This document shows positions 6,370 to 10,031 of a stretch of DNA of 10,031 nt, piece after piece. Numbering within the stretch: position 1 is the first letter of the stretch; the number at the start of each line of letters is the position of its first letter. Under the pieces are notes generated by a model, which had not been told where the DNA came from, did not search any database, and saw nothing but the letters and a program-made list of their open reading frames with translations. This DNA is from Desulfobacterales bacterium HSG17 (GTDB taxonomy: Bacteria; Desulfobacterota; Desulfobacteria; Desulfobacterales; Desulfococcaceae): positions 1 through 10,031 of the forward strand of contig JAUCGD010000108.1 of assembly GCA_030377945.1 (NCBI GenBank), in the 5' to 3' direction. Position numbers and translations under genes: made by a program.

Positions 6370-7749
6370 TTATGAAATCAGTGTTTTTATACCTTCGATA
6401 ATACGGTTTTCATCTGCATCTTTCATCATTACATCAAGGCGGAGCAGGTCAGACTTGTCTTTTAACAGGCCGGATACATCCAGGTATTTTTCAACCTCTG
6501 TTTTGTTTGCCAGGGCTGATGAATGCTTTGCAACGGTGATTCCAACCCTGTTGGCATAAACAAGGGTTTTTTCAAGTTCAGGAATTGTTTCTTTTCCTTC
6601 TGTATCCCAGTCATCCCCGTCAGTGCCGTGGAAAATATATATATTATAATCTTTTGCAAGGTTTTCTTTTTCCACGATCTCATTAACCATTTTGAACGCA
6701 GAAGCTACTTTTGTTCCGCCTGCAACCTTTGAATTATAATAAGTATAAAAATCAGGGACTTCGTGGGCCTCAGTATCATGAAGAATAAAACGGGATTCCA
6801 CCTGCTTGTCATACTGGTACAAAAGCCAGCTGTATATGAGAACATGCTGGGATACTACCAGTTCTGTGGGTTTACCCATCATGGAACCGGAATAATCCCT
6901 GAGAAAAAATATCATTGCCTGGGATTCATAATCCATTTCCCGTGAAAGTATTCTGTAAATACGGTCAGCAGGGGAGATTAAAAAATCTTCAGGATTAATG
7001 CTGCCAACATCAGGTATATTTCCCAGGCTGATATTTGTTTCCACGATTCTTCTTAAGGTGGCTTTTTTATCAAGAAATTGTCCAAATCCCCTGTGCCTGT
7101 CTGTCATGTCATAGGTATAGCGGGTAAGGGACCGTTTTTTACCTTTATCTTTCAAATTCGGAAGTTCAAATTTTTCAGTCAGAATTTTACCAAGATCATA
7201 TGCACTTGACTCCATCTCATGAGGACCTCCCTGGCCTTCACCAGGGCCAGCTCCAGAACCTTCGGGATCACGGATTGGCTGTTCTCCTATTACCTCCCCT
7301 TCTTCACCTTCTCCCGAACCTCCTGACTCTCCCCCTTCTTCAGGCGGTTTAACCGCGTCATGGATAAATTTTTCCTCAACAGTTGTGGGAACAACCACAA
7401 TTTTATCCTTGCCTCCTTTACCCGGCTTCACAAGACGGCCTACCCTTATTTTCCTGGGAAATCCGTCTTTTTCACGCATTTTATCACGTTCAAGAAGCTC
7501 ATCAAGAGAACGCAGGCAGGTTGTATAGTTGAAATACAGGGGTAAAGCCTGCTGAAGCATCAAAAGATCTGTATATTCATAGATGCTTTCAGGCATGGGC
7601 AGAAACGATTTTTCAACTTCATGGGGAAGTATCACAGGAATATCATGGGAGCCTTTATAATTTAATTCTTCCAGGATTATCTCTTCCTGTTCAGGACTAA
7701 GCCCCCTGGCCTTGACTTCCTCATAATATTTTTGAAGCTTATTATTCAT
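6370..7749 (-). CDS. yeaH: YeaH/YhbH (DUF444, UPF0229) von Willebrand-like protein
   Basis: The 459-residue protein matches the YeaH/YhbH family that accompanies PrkA kinases. The N-terminal half includes VGRLVKPGKGGKDKIVVVP (103-121) and a strongly acidic, Gly-rich, probably disordered linker (about 137-176). A basic segment GKKRSLTRYTYDM follows (203-215). The C-terminal half is a von Willebrand A-like domain: DYSGSM (285-290) fits the MIDAS DxSxS motif, GGTK (344-347) supplies the later Thr, and HGTDGDDW (374-381) the Asp-rich loop. Such domains bind a divalent metal and mediate protein contacts. vWA proteins often partner AAA+ ATPases, so it probably bridges the PrkA protein(s) and SpoVR or a substrate. 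In E. coli yeaG-yeaH is one stress- and nitrogen-starvation-responsive operon. It begins 11 nt after the prkA1 stop, with AAAGG 8 nt before the ATG overlapping that stop. It is slightly longer than E. coli YeaH (about 427). Confidence 0.92.
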   Translation of the reverse strand: MNNKLQKYYEEVKARGLSPEQEEIILEELNYKGSHDIPVILPHEVEKSFLPMPESIYEYTDLLMLQQALPLYFNYTTCLRSLDELLERDKMREKDGFPRKIRVGRLVKPGKGGKDKIVVVPTTVEEKFIHDAVKPPEEGGESGGSGEGEEGEVIGEQPIRDPEGSGAGPGEGQGGPHEMESSAYDLGKILTEKFELPNLKDKGKKRSLTRYTYDMTDRHRGFGQFLDKKATLRRIVETNISLGNIPDVGSINPEDFLISPADRIYRILSREMDYESQAMIFFLRDYSGSMMGKPTELVVSQHVLIYSWLLYQYDKQVESRFILHDTEAHEVPDFYTYYNSKVAGGTKVASAFKMVNEIVEKENLAKDYNIYIFHGTDGDDWDTEGKETIPELEKTLVYANRVGITVAKHSSALANKTEVEKYLDVSGLLKDKSDLLRLDVMMKDADENRIIEGIKTLIS

Positions 7750-7760
7750 GGCAAATGCCT

Positions 7761-9821
7761 TTATTTTTCATCTTCCTGGGTACAGAAGTATTCAATGGTT
7801 TTCTGGGCACAGGTATTGCAGTAATTAAGCTTGTTAAGCATGGTGTCAACCATACGGTCATAAAGCTTCTGGTTTTCTTCATTTGTCCTGTTTGCCAGGG
7901 CACCTATAAGGCTTCCTGCTCCTGCAATATCGGATTTCAGTCTTACATCTGTAACAGCTTTAACCAGTTCCAGGTTGTCCATAAAATCATACTCAGGATC
8001 AACCGATATTTTCTGGCCGTAAATTTTGCGGATAGAAGTTCTGAAGCTTTCCCGCTGTTCTGCGGTCTTAAGTCCCAGTCTTTCTTCAACACTCTGGATA
8101 TATCTTTCATCTACCTTCAGGGCTTTGAGTTCACCGGTCTGGGGATCTTTGTATTTCCACATCTTGTCAGCACCGAGATTTTCAGCATCAATACCTATTA
8201 TCATATTTACATAGTTCATCACATCTTTTCGGATGGCAAGGGGTTCGTCCATGTAAGCGTTAAACATCTCTGTCATTACCCGTTCCCTGTAAAGCCCTTT
8301 TGCCATTTTTATGTCTTCTAAGTATTTTGCCCTTTCATTGGCTTCAGCAACATAATCAAGAACAACCCGTTCAAAAGCTTTATAAATGTCGTAGGCAAAC
8401 ATGCATCTACCTTCATTGGTCTCCGAGCTTTCAATAAGAAGCTGGATAGCCCGGCCCAGATTCCTCTGGCCCATGCCTTTTTGACCGAATCTTTTTGTAA
8501 TATCCGGGTCCTGGCTCAGGGTATCAATAACCTCTGACAGGGTTTTTATGCTTTTTTCTCCTGCCACTTCTCCTGCTGCCAGTTTCATTGTTTCAACAGG
8601 AGTTATTTTTTCAGATCTTGGAAGACGGCTCAACACTGCTGAAACCGAAGCAGCATAATTTAAATTTGGGTCCTGGTGCAGGGCTTCGCTGTTTATTGTT
8701 GTCCTTGCTTCATTTCCGATTGTGTAGTCTGTAAGTTCTTTTTGAAGCTTGTAATTTGTATTGTGGGAAACATAGCAGATACGGCAGCGGTCAACAATTG
8801 GCGCTTCTTCTTTTTCTGCAAGAAAGCGGTTAAATTCGGAGTTGTTGCTGGTTGCTATAATCAGGGTATCAATGGGCCATTTAAATCCGTCAATCTCAAT
8901 GCTCCTGTTTTGAATAACACCCAGGTAAACCTGAACCAGGTCTTTTTTATTTTTATAAATTTCATCACTGAAATGAATGCCCCCTCCTGCAACACGAGCC
9001 AGGGCACCCCGCCTGAGATCAAAGCGGTAAGGATTGTTGGTATCTATAATATGAAGAAGCCGCTGGATTGATTCTTCACCAAGAAGATCAACTGCTGAAG
9101 AGGTTATTTTATCTTTTGCCGGGTATTTGCCTGTAACAGTTCCCAGGCTTTCAATCAAAGGAACCGGGAATACTTCAATATACTTAAGCATTTCATCTAT
9201 ATTGCCATCACATTTATTTGTAATGTCATTCCAGATATAAGCACTGCAAGCTCCCAGGGGCCGGTAGTTATCGTACAATTTTTCAATGGCATTATCGGAA
9301 AAACCGAATTGTCTGGCAAGATATTCTTTATTGGCGTTTCTGGTTTCAAAAAGATTCATTGCAAGTACAGCAGGATCTTCATAGGTCTGGGATTCAATGG
9401 TTTTTATTCTTCCGTAACTTCCAAGACTTTCCATATTGTTAAACTTGAATGTGTATTTCCGATTTTCAGGTATGGATAGAAATTCACGGTAACAAGTGCA
9501 AAGATATTCTACAAAAAAGGTTTTACCGTTCCCAGGTTCTCCAACAAGAACATAAGCCATTTCTTTGGATGAACCGCCTTCAGCAGCATCTTTAACATAA
9601 GAAACAAAGCTGTTGATTTCATCATACATGCCGATAACATGTTTTTTATCTGTTCGGAATATACTGAAATCATAGGTTGTTTTGCCGTTTACAACTACCT
9701 TTTCAATATCGCTTTCCAGGATCATCCTGGAGACAGCCTGAAAAGCGTTTTCAAAGGCGCGCTCTCCTTTTTCTACTGAAAGCAGGTGACCATGAAGTGT
9801 ACGATTGTCTTTATCCGCCAT
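7761..9821 (-). CDS. prkA: PrkA/YeaG-family AAA+ serine protein kinase (prkA1)
   Basis: The 686-residue product is the first gene of the cassette and a PrkA (YeaG) family member. The N-terminal segment (ERAFENAFQAVSRMILESDIE) matches the region before the ATPase core. Walker A is GEPGNGKT (94-101); Walker B is IHFSDE (282-287); sensor 1 is ATSN (323-326); and PIVDRCRI (341-348) aligns with the arginine-finger segment. The C-terminus YDRMVDTMLNKLNYCNTCAQKTIEYF matches the PrkA end domain. The usual CPxHExPLxLIP motif is not found; only scattered Cys residues (192, 204) occur there. PrkA proteins are reported to phosphorylate protein substrates or to act as an AAA+ protease; which applies here cannot be read from the sequence. 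GGGAGG 7 nt before the ATG is the strongest ribosome binding site in this operon, and a ~210-nt AT-rich leader precedes it, consistent with transcription starting there. Confidence 0.9.
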   Translation of the reverse strand: MADKDNRTLHGHLLSVEKGERAFENAFQAVSRMILESDIEKVVVNGKTTYDFSIFRTDKKHVIGMYDEINSFVSYVKDAAEGGSSKEMAYVLVGEPGNGKTFFVEYLCTCYREFLSIPENRKYTFKFNNMESLGSYGRIKTIESQTYEDPAVLAMNLFETRNANKEYLARQFGFSDNAIEKLYDNYRPLGACSAYIWNDITNKCDGNIDEMLKYIEVFPVPLIESLGTVTGKYPAKDKITSSAVDLLGEESIQRLLHIIDTNNPYRFDLRRGALARVAGGGIHFSDEIYKNKKDLVQVYLGVIQNRSIEIDGFKWPIDTLIIATSNNSEFNRFLAEKEEAPIVDRCRICYVSHNTNYKLQKELTDYTIGNEARTTINSEALHQDPNLNYAASVSAVLSRLPRSEKITPVETMKLAAGEVAGEKSIKTLSEVIDTLSQDPDITKRFGQKGMGQRNLGRAIQLLIESSETNEGRCMFAYDIYKAFERVVLDYVAEANERAKYLEDIKMAKGLYRERVMTEMFNAYMDEPLAIRKDVMNYVNMIIGIDAENLGADKMWKYKDPQTGELKALKVDERYIQSVEERLGLKTAEQRESFRTSIRKIYGQKISVDPEYDFMDNLELVKAVTDVRLKSDIAGAGSLIGALANRTNEENQKLYDRMVDTMLNKLNYCNTCAQKTIEYFCTQEDEK

Positions 9822-10031
9822 TATTTACCTCCCATGTAATTGAAACAGAAATTTAAAAATGCAGAATATGAAAAATTTTTATACCGGGGTGTTTTCCAGT
9901 TTTTTATGTAACAGGTTATATTTAGGAGAAATAGACACATAATGATATAATATCCTCAAAAAATAAAGTTTTATATTTATCAAAATGGTGCAATGAAGAT
10001 GGAAAAGGATTATTTTTAAATCTTATTCATA
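9822..10031 (-). promoter_or_regulatory. AT-rich leader of the prkA operon
   Basis: This stretch up to the window edge has no credible gene on either strand. Only the GGGAGG ribosome binding site (9829-9834) is convincing. A TATAAA-like -10 element (GGTATAAAA on the minus strand, near 9890) exists, but no good -35 lies 16-18 nt upstream of it, and I saw no sigma54 -24/-12 match. The operon promoter probably lies here or just beyond the edge. Confidence 0.35.

Noticed and set aside
7755..8321. 188-codon open frame on the plus strand
   Set aside because: It lies wholly antisense to the well-supported prkA1 coding region, has no family features, and is rich in Phe/Ile/Cys as expected for a reverse-frame shadow.
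9880..10031. Sigma54 or strong sigma70 promoter for the prkA operon
   Set aside because: No TGGCAC-N5-TTGC match and no -35/-10 pair with 16-18 nt spacing could be found.

Overview
The window is AT-rich bacterial DNA with two blocks of opposite polarity. No taxonomic marker gene is present. The MoaD/E1 pair, the SpoVR/YeaH/PrkA cluster and a CACGAATAA-type intergenic palindrome together would fit a sulfate-reducer-like Desulfobacterota genome (Desulfobacterales type). That assignment is an inference, not something read directly.

Left block, plus strand (1-1938). A small MoaD/ThiS-type ubiquitin-like sulfur carrier ending in Gly-Gly-Gly overlaps a ThiF/MoeB/HesA-type E1 adenylyltransferase, a translationally coupled pair for molybdenum/tungsten cofactor or related sulfur transfer. 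A TetR-family repressor follows, with its own sigma70-like promoter and a clear rho-independent terminator.

Right block, minus strand (9821 down to 1937). The main content is a four-gene cassette: a PrkA-family AAA+ protein (called prkA1 here), a YeaH/YhbH (DUF444) von Willebrand-like protein, a SpoVR/YcgB protein, and a second, divergent PrkA-family protein (prkA2). The first three genes are separated by 11 and 14 nt. The last gap is 106 nt and holds a 28-nt-arm inverted repeat. The trio prkA-yeaH-spoVR is a widely conserved stress/starvation/sporulation-linked module (yeaG-yeaH and ycgB in E. coli; prkA, yhbH and spoVR in Bacillus). The unusual part is the second PrkA. The two paralogues keep complementary halves of the family motifs: prkA1 has intact Walker A and an Asp-Glu Walker B but lacks the Cys/His motif, while prkA2 has the Cys/His motif but a degenerate Walker B. 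This suggests they work as a pair.

Between prkA2 and the tetR terminator lies a 56-residue zinc-ribbon-type ORF (1937-2107, minus) with a good ribosome binding site and its own promoter candidate. The right edge (9822-10031) is an AT-rich leader upstream of prkA1 in which only the ribosome binding site is convincing.
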